Origin: Flaviaestuariibacter flavus
GTDB lineage: Bacteria; Bacteroidota; Bacteroidia; Chitinophagales; Chitinophagaceae
Assembly (NCBI RefSeq): GCF_004337505.1
Contig: NZ_SJZI01000050.1
Coordinates: forward strand, 124,001-188,000
Length of the DNA stretch: 64,000 nucleotides
Reading direction: 5' to 3'
This document shows, in pieces, positions 24,050-32,041 of the stretch. The notes under the pieces were generated by a model. It saw only the letters and a list, made by a program, of their open reading frames with translations. It was not told the origin of the DNA and made no database searches. How positions within the stretch are numbered: the first letter of the stretch is position 1; each line of letters opens with the position of its first letter. The position numbers and the translations under genes were made by a program.

Positions 24050-26299
24050 CTACAGTCGAACATTCAATCCGACCAGTACATTCGTTCCCGCCATCGGGTA
24101 GTAGAAGTTTTCCCGCACCAGGCTGTTGTCGTACTTGTAGGAATACGTATAGCCGTTCGATTCGTAAGCGCGGTTCCAGATATTGTTCACACGCACAAAG
24201 GTCTCCAGCCCGCTGAGGCCGCGCGTGGGCGCCCAGTTGTAGCGCAGCTCGGCATCCTGCACGAAGTAGCCGCGCAACATGCGGTTGGCCTGTGCCGAAT
24301 TATCCAGGTACTGCTTGCTGACACCCTTGCTGATCAGCGATACTTCAAATCCTTTCGCTGGCTTTGCGATGATCGTACCGGCGCTAGTGAGCCAGGGCGA
24401 ATACGCAATTTGCGTGTTGTTATAGTTCAGCGTGTCGTAGCCATCGAAATCGAAGTTCACGTCGTAACGCGGCAGGTAGTCGGCAAAGGTCTTCAGGATA
24501 TTGCGGCTTACGGTAACATTGGCTTGAACTGAGAGCCAGCTGTTGATTGCAAGGCCTCCCCAGGCTTCAAGACCGAGGCGATAGCTGTTGGGCACATTAA
24601 CGCGGATGGGATCGCCCACGTCATTCAGCTTGCCGGTAAGCACAAGCTGGTCGCGGTAAAGCATGTAAAAACCGTTCAGGCCGTACTGGGCACGCTTGCC
24701 GTGGTGCTCCACGCCGGCTTCGATGTCGTGCAGCTTTTCTGCTTTCGGATCGGCAATACCAACACCGGTTTCATAATCGGTGCGGTTCGGCTCTTTTTGC
24801 CCGAGCGCATAGGAAGCGTACAGGCTGTAGCCGCGGCCTTCGTAGCGGAGGCCGGCCTTGGGGTTGAAAAAGTTGTACTCGCGGGCCACCTGCAGGGTCG
24901 GGAACTTACGGGTGCCTTTTACGAGGTGTTTTACATAGCGGTATTGGAGGTCCGCCATCAGGTACAGGTTCTTCGCGATGTTGTACCCAAACTTGCCATA
25001 CACGTTCGCATCGTCCTTAAGCGCCGGGAAGCGATACCACTCATGGTCTTTCGGCGCGCCGCTGGCTGCCCAGGTTACCACACCATAATGGCTGCCATCG
25101 AAGCGGTTGGCCGAGCCACCGAAGGTGAAGTCGTAGTCGTTCTTTTTGTAATTGGCCGCAAACGTGAAGCCGTAGAGATCGTTCTTCAGCCAGAGCTGCC
25201 GCACAAGGTCGCTGCGGCGGATCGTGCTGCTGCCGACCATAACATCCGGGAGGCCATAGCTGCTGTACTTCTGGCTGTACTTATACTCTTCATAGAAGCC
25301 TTCGCCATGAGTAAGGAAAAGAGCGCCACTGAGGGCGAGGCCATTTTTCAGGGTGTGGTTCAGGAAAAGCTGGTAGTGATCCTGCCGGTAGTTGTCGGTC
25401 TGGTTGGCATAAAGGTACCCGTTGTAGCGGCGCGGGTTGGCACCAAACAGGTTGGCCGAGTCGGCACTGGTGAAATAAAGCGAACCCAGGTTGTTGTTAT
25501 AGTGGGTAAGCAGGCTGTCGGGGTTGTAAAAAAGCTTGAACTCCGGAATGCCGTTCCAGGCCTGGTAGGTTTTTTCACGACCGCTGAAGACGTTGAGGCG
25601 GATCGAGGAGCGCTCGCCGAGCCAGGCACCGGAGAGGTAATACGACTGCAGGCTGGAAGCGCCGCGGTCGATATATCCGTCGCTGGAAACCCGCGACAGG
25701 CGCGCGTCTACCGTAAACCGGTTATTGATCAAGCCGGTGCCCGCTTTGACGGTATTGCGCCAGGTGTTGAAGGATCCGTAGGTGTTGAACAGCTCGGCAT
25801 AGGCCTGCCGGCGCACTTCGTTCGTGCTCAGGTTGATTGTGGCGCCAAAGGCCCCGGCCCCGTTGGAGGAGGTGCCCACCCCGCGCTGGATCTGCATGGA
25901 GCCTACCGAGGAGGCGAAGTCGGGCAGGTCTACAAAGTAAACGCCCTGCGATTCGGGGTCGTTGTACGGGATGCCGTTCAGCGTCACGTTGATGCGGGTG
26001 AGGTCGGAGCCACGTATGCGGAGACCTGTGTAGCCGACACCGTTGCCCGCGTCGGAAGACACCACGGTTGAGGGCGTCTGGTTCAGTACGAAGGGCAGGT
26101 CCTGGCCGAGATTCTGCCGCTCGATGGCGGCCCGGTCAAGGTTGGTCTTGGCAAACGGTGCCTTTGCCGAGGCGCGCGTACTTCGGACTTCTACCGGGTC
26201 GAGCTGAAGCGTGTCTGAAAGGCGGGAACGAAGTGTGTCTTGTGCGCCGGCCGAAGTGGCCAGCAAAAGAAAGCTTGGAAAAAATGCAGTCCTTTTCAT
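24050..26299 (-). CDS. TonB-dependent receptor, probable thiamine importer
   Basis: The protein is 749 residues: a signal peptide (FFPSFLLLATSAGA), then a plug at about 45-165 (QDLPFVLNQTPSTVVSSDAG, YTGLRIRGSDLTRINVTLNG, SMQIQRGVGTSSNGAGAFGA) and a 22-strand-type barrel. A TPP riboswitch occupies the leader, so expression should respond to thiamine pyrophosphate. In other Bacteroidota thi-element-linked TonB receptors import thiamine or its phosphates. Inner-membrane PnuT and thiamine kinase genes, often linked, are not beside it. The thiamine assignment rests on the riboswitch, not on protein motifs. Confidence 0.92.
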   Translation of the reverse strand: MKRTAFFPSFLLLATSAGAQDTLRSRLSDTLQLDPVEVRSTRASAKAPFAKTNLDRAAIERQNLGQDLPFVLNQTPSTVVSSDAGNGVGYTGLRIRGSDLTRINVTLNGIPYNDPESQGVYFVDLPDFASSVGSMQIQRGVGTSSNGAGAFGATINLSTNEVRRQAYAELFNTYGSFNTWRNTVKAGTGLINNRFTVDARLSRVSSDGYIDRGASSLQSYYLSGAWLGERSSIRLNVFSGREKTYQAWNGIPEFKLFYNPDSLLTHYNNNLGSLYFTSADSANLFGANPRRYNGYLYANQTDNYRQDHYQLFLNHTLKNGLALSGALFLTHGEGFYEEYKYSQKYSSYGLPDVMVGSSTIRRSDLVRQLWLKNDLYGFTFAANYKKNDYDFTFGGSANRFDGSHYGVVTWAASGAPKDHEWYRFPALKDDANVYGKFGYNIAKNLYLMADLQYRYVKHLVKGTRKFPTLQVAREYNFFNPKAGLRYEGRGYSLYASYALGQKEPNRTDYETGVGIADPKAEKLHDIEAGVEHHGKRAQYGLNGFYMLYRDQLVLTGKLNDVGDPIRVNVPNSYRLGLEAWGGLAINSWLSVQANVTVSRNILKTFADYLPRYDVNFDFDGYDTLNYNNTQIAYSPWLTSAGTIIAKPAKGFEVSLISKGVSKQYLDNSAQANRMLRGYFVQDAELRYNWAPTRGLSGLETFVRVNNIWNRAYESNGYTYSYKYDNSLVRENFYYPMAGTNVLVGLNVRL

Positions 26300-26356
26300 T
26301 TAAATTGGTTTAAAATGAAAGGGAAATGCACGCAAAAGAAGGAGCGTAAGGAGGCG

Positions 26357-26443
26357 GAACCTTCCCTGCGCAGGCATTACCCTGATCAGGTTCGACGGGT
26401 ATGATCTCAGCTCGGACTTTTGTATCCGGGCACCCCGAGGATG
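26357..26443 (-). promoter_or_regulatory. TPP riboswitch (THI element)
   Basis: On the minus strand the conserved core is complete: CTCGGGGTGCCCGGA, then GAGCTGAGATCATACCCGT, then CGAACCTGATCAGGGTAAT, then GCCTGCGCAGGGAAGG. This is the aptamer with the GCUGAGA loop and the ACCUGAUC...GGGUAAUGCC helix. It starts a few bases after a -7 element and ends about 58 nt before the receptor ATG. No clear terminator stem lies in that gap, so regulation may act on translation or by another route. Confidence 0.95.
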
Positions 26444-26449
26444 TCGGCG

Positions 26450-26457
26450 CAAATTTA
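26450..26457 (-). promoter_or_regulatory. -7 promoter element for the riboswitch transcript
   Basis: TAAATTTG on the minus strand, followed by CGCCG, matches TAnnTTTG. The aptamer would begin about 7 nt downstream. Confidence 0.6.
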
Positions 26458-26532
26458 TACCGGCGCTTCCGTTTTGCTGTAACATTTTTTATGCACCGCC
26501 GTTTTACAGGCAGAAACCCCAAAACTCCCGAT

Positions 26533-27252
26533 ATGAAAAAATTACTCGCGTTCGCCTTTTTGCTCCTCGGTGCCGGCTCCCTGCAGGCGCAGAAAACCAT
26601 CAACGATGACAATGCCCGCGTGCGCTCCGTGCCTGCCTTCCGCGGCATCCGCGTTTCCAGCGGCATCGACCTCTACCTGAGCACCGGCGAGCCGGCGGTG
26701 GCGGTGTCGGCACGTGAAAGCGAGTTCCGCGACCGCATCCGCACCGAGGTGGAGAATGGTGTACTGAAGATCTGGTACGATACCCGCGATCTCAAGAACA
26801 TGGTGTGGGGCAACAGCAAGAACCTCCGCGCCTATGTGTCCGCCCGGGAGATCGAGCAGCTCGGCGCTTCCGGCGGTTCCGACGTATTTATCGACGGAAC
26901 GCTGAGCGCGCCCACCCTGAAAGTCGACCTTTCCGGCGGCTCCGATTTCAAAGGGCGGGTGGCCATCAGCGGTAAGCTTGAATGCCATGCCAACGGCGGC
27001 TCCGATGTCATTATTTCCGGTACGGCCGGCGACCTGGAAGTGCATGCTGCGGGCGGCTCCGATTTCAAAGGTCGCGAGCTTGTTGCCGAAACGATGCGTG
27101 CCGAAGCTTCGGGCGGCTCCGATATCGATGCCACCGTCAACCGCGAGGTGCGCGCCTCGGCCTCCGGCGGCTCCGATGTTTACTACCGCGGCAACGCAAG
27201 CCTGGTGGAGAGTAACAAAAGCGGCGGCTCCGATATCAAGAAGCGCGGGTGA
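26533..27252 (+). CDS. DUF2807 head-GIN-type exported protein with GGSD repeats
   Basis: The protein is 239 residues from the ATG at 26533. It has a signal peptide (LLAFAFLLLGAGSLQAQ), then a DUF2807 domain starting RSVPAFRGIRVSSGIDLYLS. The C-terminal half contains seven GGSD motifs spaced 18-21 residues apart (such as LSGGSDFKGRV and NGGSDVIISG), consistent with a beta-helical stack. The family is called putative auto-transporter adhesin but its function is unproven. It is divergent from the riboswitch-controlled receptor. Confidence 0.88.
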   Translation: MKKLLAFAFLLLGAGSLQAQKTINDDNARVRSVPAFRGIRVSSGIDLYLSTGEPAVAVSARESEFRDRIRTEVENGVLKIWYDTRDLKNMVWGNSKNLRAYVSAREIEQLGASGGSDVFIDGTLSAPTLKVDLSGGSDFKGRVAISGKLECHANGGSDVIISGTAGDLEVHAAGGSDFKGRELVAETMRAEASGGSDIDATVNREVRASASGGSDVYYRGNASLVESNKSGGSDIKKRG

Positions 27253-27271
27253 CAGGCGCTTAAAGAATTCT

Positions 27272-27305
27272 AAAAAAAAGACGCTCCCGCAGCGTCTTTT
27301 TTTTA
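27272..27305 (+). terminator. Terminator after the DUF2807 gene
   Basis: TAAAAAAAAGACGCT CCCGC AGCGTCTTTTTTTTA, a perfect stem with long A and T runs. Confidence 0.92.
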
Positions 27306-27311
27306 GAAAGT

Positions 27312-27343
27312 TTTGGTGGAACCGATTGAGCCTCCTACATTTG
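27312..27343 (+). promoter_or_regulatory. Promoter of the initiator tRNA gene
   Basis: TTTG (27312-27315), 20 nt, then TACATTTG (27336-27343) is a full match to the Bacteroidota TTTG/TAnnTTTG promoter. The tRNA begins 11 nt later. Confidence 0.75.
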
Positions 27344-27354
27344 CACTACAACAG

Positions 27355-27467
<113 letters not shown>

Positions 27468-27473
<6 letters not shown>

Positions 27474-27530
27474 TTCTGGCTTATAATCCGCCCCGGGCGG
27501 TACGCAGGCCCATCCTGCTTTTGTAATTAC
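27468..27530 (+). repeat. Decayed tRNA-like copy with CCGCC/GGCGG hairpin
   Basis: AGCTCTTCTGGCTTATAATC aligns with the anticodon arm of tRNA-fMet. It is followed by CCGCCCCGGGCGG, then ACGCAGGCCCATCCTGC, which mirrors the T arm. It is too degraded to be a functional tRNA. The remaining part of the gap to 27753 shows no gene that I can support. Confidence 0.65.
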
Positions 27531-27753
27531 TATTTGACTGCGGGAGCCGGAGGCGTCTCTGTGGCTTGGAGGAAGCTTACTAGAGTACGGGAATCGTGTG
27601 TTTGTATTTTTCTCTGCGGGCCATCTATCACAATCATGACAATACACCTCCTGTAGTAACGGGGCTGACGAAATGCAACCGGCTTTGTATGAAATTTTCA
27701 AGCGCGTCAATTTAAATAGTAACATAGCTGCAGCCTGAATAAAGTTATCCAGT

Positions 27754-28002
27754 ATGTATACCGTTTATGTTCTCTATTCGTCCGGGTATGACAAAATCTA
27801 TATTGGAATGACTTCAGATCTGACCGAACGTTTGCGATCGCATAATGAACTTGGCAAAAAAGGATGGACGATCTCCTTTCGGCCGTGGACGTGCATTTAT
27901 ACTGAGCTATTCGGTAAAAAGCCGCAAGCGCTAGCCAGAGAAAAACAGCTGAAAACGGCAAAGGGCCGGGCCTTTATCCGAACATTATTGAAGAAAACAT
28001 AA
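27754..28002 (+). CDS. GIY-YIG nuclease domain protein
   Basis: This 82-residue protein is almost only a GIY-YIG domain. YTVYVLYSSGYDKIYIGMTS gives the two strands (YVLYS...IYIG), followed by the conserved Arg (TERLRSHN) and Glu region (AREKQLKTAKGR). Single-domain members are common in Bacteroidota and have been linked to DNA repair or mobile DNA, without a settled role. The gene is AT-richer than its surroundings and lies between copies of the tRNA-fMet 3' end, which suggests insertion. Confidence 0.9.
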   Translation: MYTVYVLYSSGYDKIYIGMTSDLTERLRSHNELGKKGWTISFRPWTCIYTELFGKKPQALAREKQLKTAKGRAFIRTLLKKT

Positions 28003-28013
28003 ATCTAAACCAT

Positions 28014-28072
28014 TCGGACGGGCTCATATCCGCCAGCTGGCGGACGCAGGTTCGATCCCTCGCAACTACCAA
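28014..28072 (+). repeat. Decayed tRNA-fMet copy with CCGCC/GGCGG hairpin
   Basis: TTCGGACGGGCTCATATCCG keeps the anticodon loop of tRNA-fMet. CCGCCAGCTGGCGG, a perfect palindrome, replaces the variable region. CGCAGGTTCGATCCCT is the intact T arm. It lacks any 5' half, so it is a pseudo-tRNA. Confidence 0.75.
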
Positions 28073-28112
28073 AGGACTCCGGAAACACCGGGGTCCTTTT
28101 TTATTACAGCTC
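28045..28112 (+). repeat. Direct repeat copy 2: tRNA-fMet 3' end plus terminator
   Basis: It matches 27401-27473, including a 42-nt identical stretch across CGCAACTACCAAAGG and the terminator. It forms the right boundary of the GIY-YIG module. Confidence 0.9.
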
Positions 28113-28160
28113 GCCGGGTTCCTATCCCGCCAGGGCGGGACGCAGGCTGATCCCTAGCGA
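28108..28160 (+). repeat. Third decayed tRNA-like copy
   Basis: AGCTCGCCGGGTTCCTATCC then CCGCCAGGGCGGGACGCAGG and CTGATCCCTAGCGAA. It has the same order of elements as the other relics: anticodon-arm remnant, CCGCC/GGCGG hairpin, T-arm remnant. Confidence 0.65.
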
Positions 28161-28220
28161 ATGCATCCGCCCTTTCTTTGCCTCTTCAGACGTCCTTCAG
28201 ATGTTTCCGTCCTGGTTGCC

Positions 28221-30221
28221 TTAACGTATGGGCAACTCAATGCTTAGCCGGCAGCCTTTGCCCGGTGCCGAGTCGAGGTGCACTTTACCCCGGTACACTT
28301 CCGCGCGGTTGCGGATATCCGAAAGCCCCATCCCTTTATGCGGGCGGCGCGTGTCGAACCCGGTGCCATCGTCAGCAACCCAGAGGCGCAGCATGCCGCC
28401 GTCCTGCCGGATGCCGATCTCCACGTTGGTGGCACCGGCGTATTTGACGATATTATTGAGCTGCTCCTGGACGATGCGGTACATCGTCAGCTGCAGCTCT
28501 TTGTGCAGCTTTCTTTCGGAAGAGAGGCCGTAATGGAAATCGATATGAAAGGCACGCAGCGAAAGGTATTGGGTAATGAGCTCGTCGAGGGTGGCGCGGA
28601 AGCCGATGTCGTTGAGCACCGGCGGAACGAGTTGCTTTGAAAGAAAACGGATCTCGTTGATGGAGCGCTGCACGAGCTCCTGGCTTTGGCGGATGAAGTC
28701 GGCGCGGCGCTCGGGGAAGTACCCGATATTTTCCACATAAAGCTTCGCAGTGGTCAGGATCTGGCTGACGTTATCGTGCAGCTCCTTGCCGATGTCCGAG
28801 CGCTCCCGCTCCTGGGTGCGGATAATCGCTTTCGATATTTCCTTTTGCGCGTTGATCTTTTGTTCGATTACCCGCAGCTCCAGCTCGCGCCGGTGGGTGA
28901 TATCGGTTGCGATTGCGAAGTAGTGTTCCACTTCTCCTTTCGGACTGAATGCCGGCTGGCCTTTGAGCTCGAGCCAATAACTTTGACCGTCGCGGCGGTA
29001 ATGCCGCAGCTCGCAGTTGAAGGCTTGCTTGTCGCGGATGCTTGTGCGGATGTGGGCCAGCACTTTTTCGTTTGTACCGGGACCGCGCAGCAGGAGCCAG
29101 GGCAGATGTCCGGTTATCTCGGCGGCGATAAAACCGGAAAGCTCACAGAAGGCTTTGTTCACCCAGGTGATGTATCCTGCGCTGTCGGTCATGAAAATGC
29201 CGTTCGTTGTTTCGGTGGCGATGAGGGAAAGGCGCCGCAGTTCCGCTTCCGCCTGCTTGATGCGGGTGATGTCCTGCATGGCGCCGATCATCCGGGTTGC
29301 GCGGCCATCGGGAGCGCGCTGGATAAATGCCCGGTCGAGCACATTGGCAATGCTGCCGTCGGCGCGGTAGAATCGATACTGCATCTCCCATTGCGCGCGC
29401 TGCGGATCGCGGCGGGCATCCTCCGCAGAGGCAAGCACCGCTTCCTGGTCTTCGGGATGAATGTTCACGGTCCATACGTCCATCTGCGCCGGCGTTGCAT
29501 AGCCGAAAAGCTGGGTAAAGGCGAGGTTGAAGAAACAGGTATTCCGCTCTACATCAAAGTCCCACACGGCATCGTGGGTGGCTTCGGCCAGCAGCTCGTA
29601 GCGCAGGTTGGTCTGCTGCAGCCTTTCTTCGCGTTGCTTGCTTTCGAGTATCACCTGGAGCAGGTGCACGGCACGCTCTATCGTTTTCACTTCTAGTGCC
29701 GACGGTACTTTCGCTGTGCGGTAATACATCGCAAAGGTGGCCATTACGGTGCCGCCGCTGTCGATCACCGGCTGCGACCAGCAGGCGCGGTAACCGAAGG
29801 AAAGCATGACGTCGCGCCATTCGGTCCAGCGGTCGTCGCGGGCAATGTCGGTTACCACCATGGGCTCCTGCTGGTGCGCGGCGGTGCCGCAGAAGTCCAT
29901 GTTCCAGCCGGTGGGAATTCCTTCGTTCAGGCGCTCTACGAATCCTGCGGGCAGGCTACGGCTCGCAAACGGGTAAAGCCGGTCGCCGCGGCACTCAAGA
30001 AGGGAGCAGGTCATATCGGGATGAAGCTTCTCGATGGCGTCGATATAAAATAGCACCAGCTCGTGCAGGCCTTGCTCCCCGCGCGCGTTCATCTCCAGAA
30101 CCTGTCGTTCGAGGTGTTCCAGCCCGGGGTAATAATCAATGGGATTTTCCCCCGAAAAGGTGCCGTCAACGTCTTCGGGGAAGGGCAATTGGTCAGTTTG
30201 CGGTAGCAGGTCTTCGCACAT
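28221..30221 (-). CDS. GAF/PAS sensor histidine kinase (NarL-type)
   Basis: The protein is 666 residues from the ATG at 30221; a TTG 27 nt upstream is also in frame. Approximate domains: GAF-like sensor 35-190, PAS 215-325 (WDFDVERNTCFFNLAFTQLF), PAS 335-455 (YITWVNKAFCELSGFIAAEI). A HisKA_3 domain has phospho-acceptor His in RSDIGKELHDNVSQILTTAK, then HATPase (LNNIVKYAGATNVEIGI, WVADDGTGFD, GMGLSDIRNRAEVYRG). No membrane segment is seen, so it is cytoplasmic. No response regulator lies beside it. Confidence 0.92.
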   Translation of the reverse strand: MCEDLLPQTDQLPFPEDVDGTFSGENPIDYYPGLEHLERQVLEMNARGEQGLHELVLFYIDAIEKLHPDMTCSLLECRGDRLYPFASRSLPAGFVERLNEGIPTGWNMDFCGTAAHQQEPMVVTDIARDDRWTEWRDVMLSFGYRACWSQPVIDSGGTVMATFAMYYRTAKVPSALEVKTIERAVHLLQVILESKQREERLQQTNLRYELLAEATHDAVWDFDVERNTCFFNLAFTQLFGYATPAQMDVWTVNIHPEDQEAVLASAEDARRDPQRAQWEMQYRFYRADGSIANVLDRAFIQRAPDGRATRMIGAMQDITRIKQAEAELRRLSLIATETTNGIFMTDSAGYITWVNKAFCELSGFIAAEITGHLPWLLLRGPGTNEKVLAHIRTSIRDKQAFNCELRHYRRDGQSYWLELKGQPAFSPKGEVEHYFAIATDITHRRELELRVIEQKINAQKEISKAIIRTQERERSDIGKELHDNVSQILTTAKLYVENIGYFPERRADFIRQSQELVQRSINEIRFLSKQLVPPVLNDIGFRATLDELITQYLSLRAFHIDFHYGLSSERKLHKELQLTMYRIVQEQLNNIVKYAGATNVEIGIRQDGGMLRLWVADDGTGFDTRRPHKGMGLSDIRNRAEVYRGKVHLDSAPGKGCRLSIELPIR

Positions 30222-30354
30222 AGTTTTCGTTTGAAGGCTTCGCTGCAAAGGGTAGTATAAGGTACACCCGGGAACGGGCTTCTTCCGCGGCTGTCATTAC
30301 AAAATAACCTGCTTAGGGGATAGCACCTAGGGGTTCCGGAAAAATACCCGCAGC

Positions 30355-31020
30355 CTACCACGAGCCGGCCATCACCGCGAATTCCCCGTCATAAGGGGGC
30401 GCTGCGCCGGGGCGCCAGCTTTGCGACACCACCCCGTCGATAAAGGCCGCGCTGCGGCAGCCCTGCTGCACGAAAAAGCGCGCAAGCTCCTGGAAGGTCA
30501 CCGGCTCGCGGCTGATGGCAAACAGGATGCGGCCGTCGGCCAGGATGCCCACGCCGTTGCGGATATAGCGGCTCTGCGCGCGGGTGAGCTTCGGGTTTAC
30601 AGCTCCGTTGATGACGAGCATCGGCGCGATCTCGACGGCATATTTATAGTCGCTTGTTTTTATCTCGCCGAGCGGCACCAGCACCGCCCGGTTGTCTTTC
30701 GTGATGGCAATCACGGCCTGCGGCTGCATTCCGAAATTGACCTTCGGATTGTTGACCCGCACCAGCGGTGTGATGGTCTGCCCGTTCTCGATATAAAGAC
30801 CTACGGGGCGATAACCACTGTTGCCGTTGGCATACATCTGTATGTTCATGGCAAAGCGCAGCCGCGGCTGCAAGGCCGCAAGCCTGCTGAGCGTGCTGAT
30901 ATTGCTTCCGGCATGGCGGTAGAAGAAGGCCGTGCGGCCGGCGGTGGCCACATAGCTATCGAATGACTGGCAAAAGGCGGTGGCCGGGAGCAGCAAGGCA
31001 AAGAACAGGAGGCGTTTCAT
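30355..31020 (-). CDS. Exported phosphodiester glycosidase-domain protein
   Basis: The protein is 221 residues with a signal peptide (LLFFALLLPATAFCQ). It resembles the phosphodiester glycosidase (NAGPA/YigE) family: MNIQMYANGNSGYRPVGLYI near the N terminus and YIRNGVGILADGRILFAISR, then FFVQQGCRSAAFIDGVVSQS, in place of the usual DGGGS-type end. The bacterial substrate is unknown. It is transcribed in the same direction as the kinase but about 130 nt upstream of it. Confidence 0.75.
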   Translation of the reverse strand: MKRLLFFALLLPATAFCQSFDSYVATAGRTAFFYRHAGSNISTLSRLAALQPRLRFAMNIQMYANGNSGYRPVGLYIENGQTITPLVRVNNPKVNFGMQPQAVIAITKDNRAVLVPLGEIKTSDYKYAVEIAPMLVINGAVNPKLTRAQSRYIRNGVGILADGRILFAISREPVTFQELARFFVQQGCRSAAFIDGVVSQSWRPGAAPPYDGEFAVMAGSW

Positions 31021-31104
31021 GATATCATGTTTTTGTTGGAGGGCAGTATCGCGCCTTCCGCACTAACGCCGATCAATACGCGCTATTGCGCTCCTGCGAA
31101 AATC

Positions 31105-31911
31105 TTAGTTGCTCTCCAGCTTGCTGAGAAAAAAGGCTGCAAGGAAACCGAGTACCGTTACGATGCCGATAAAGTCATGTGCTTCGTCATAGGCTTCGGG
31201 GATCATGGTGTTGCTCAGCATCGCCAGGATTCCGCCGGCGGCCATCGCCACCATGCCGCCGGTGACGGCCGGCGACAACTGGCTGAAGAAGACAAAGCCG
31301 AGCAGGGCAGCCACCCCCGACAGCAGGGTGATGATGATCCAGATGCCGAAAATGAAGCGCGCGCTGCGGCCGGCTTTCTTCATGCCCGAGGTGCTCGAAA
31401 GGGATTCCGGTATATTGGAAAGAAAGATCGCAATAACCGCGGCGATGCTTACCGCGCCGCCGTGCATCATAGTCAGCCCGATGGCTACCGACTCGGGTAT
31501 CCCGTCTATGAGGGCGCCGATGGCGATAGCGGTGCCGCTGCCGGGATGTTCGGCCTCGCTCGGCTGCAGCTTGCGCGAGCGCTTCCGGTGCCGCGCCCCA
31601 TGGTGGCTCAGCAGGTAATTGGCTCCCGTGTACAGGAAGGCGCCGGCAAGAAACCCGATGGCCGTGGCTGCAAAGCCGCCTTTGTTATAAGCTTCCTCCA
31701 TCAGCTCAAAGGCCAGTGCGGAGATAAGCACGCCACTGCCGAAGCCCATGATGAGGCCGATGCTGCGTGCCGACACCTGGCGGTAATAGCCGATCAGTGC
31801 GCCGAGCAGCAAGGCTGAGCCGGATACAAGTCCCCAGCCGGCGGCGGCGGCCCATTTGGGAAAAAGCAGGAAGTAGAGTGTCATACGATTAAAGGTCGTC
31901 ATGATTTTCAT
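31105..31911 (-). CDS. ZIP family metal transporter
   Basis: This 268-residue integral membrane protein has about eight hydrophobic segments. The paired metal-site helices carry IGALIDGIPESVAIGLTMMH and FLSNIPESLSSTSGM, the signatures of the ZIP family in helices IV and V. It should bring Zn2+ or another divalent metal into the cytoplasm. A His/Arg-rich loop (HHGARHRKRSRK) precedes the metal-site helix. An alternative start is MTT at 31902. Confidence 0.9.
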   Translation of the reverse strand: MKIMTTFNRMTLYFLLFPKWAAAAGWGLVSGSALLLGALIGYYRQVSARSIGLIMGFGSGVLISALAFELMEEAYNKGGFAATAIGFLAGAFLYTGANYLLSHHGARHRKRSRKLQPSEAEHPGSGTAIAIGALIDGIPESVAIGLTMMHGGAVSIAAVIAIFLSNIPESLSSTSGMKKAGRSARFIFGIWIIITLLSGVAALLGFVFFSQLSPAVTGGMVAMAAGGILAMLSNTMIPEAYDEAHDFIGIVTVLGFLAAFFLSKLESN

Positions 31912-32041
31912 ACCCGCGCAGAAACAGTTTGGGCACGTTTTTTATGCAATAACCATCACCGTTACCGACGCTGATCTCCATGCGCGTGTACGGCACAGGT
32001 ATTGGCGGCGGGCGGTTTCATACAACAAAAACCATTTGCCC

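Noticed and set aside
28014..28072. A second tRNA-Met gene
   Set aside because: It lacks the 5' half (acceptor and D arms), and the variable region is replaced by a palindrome.
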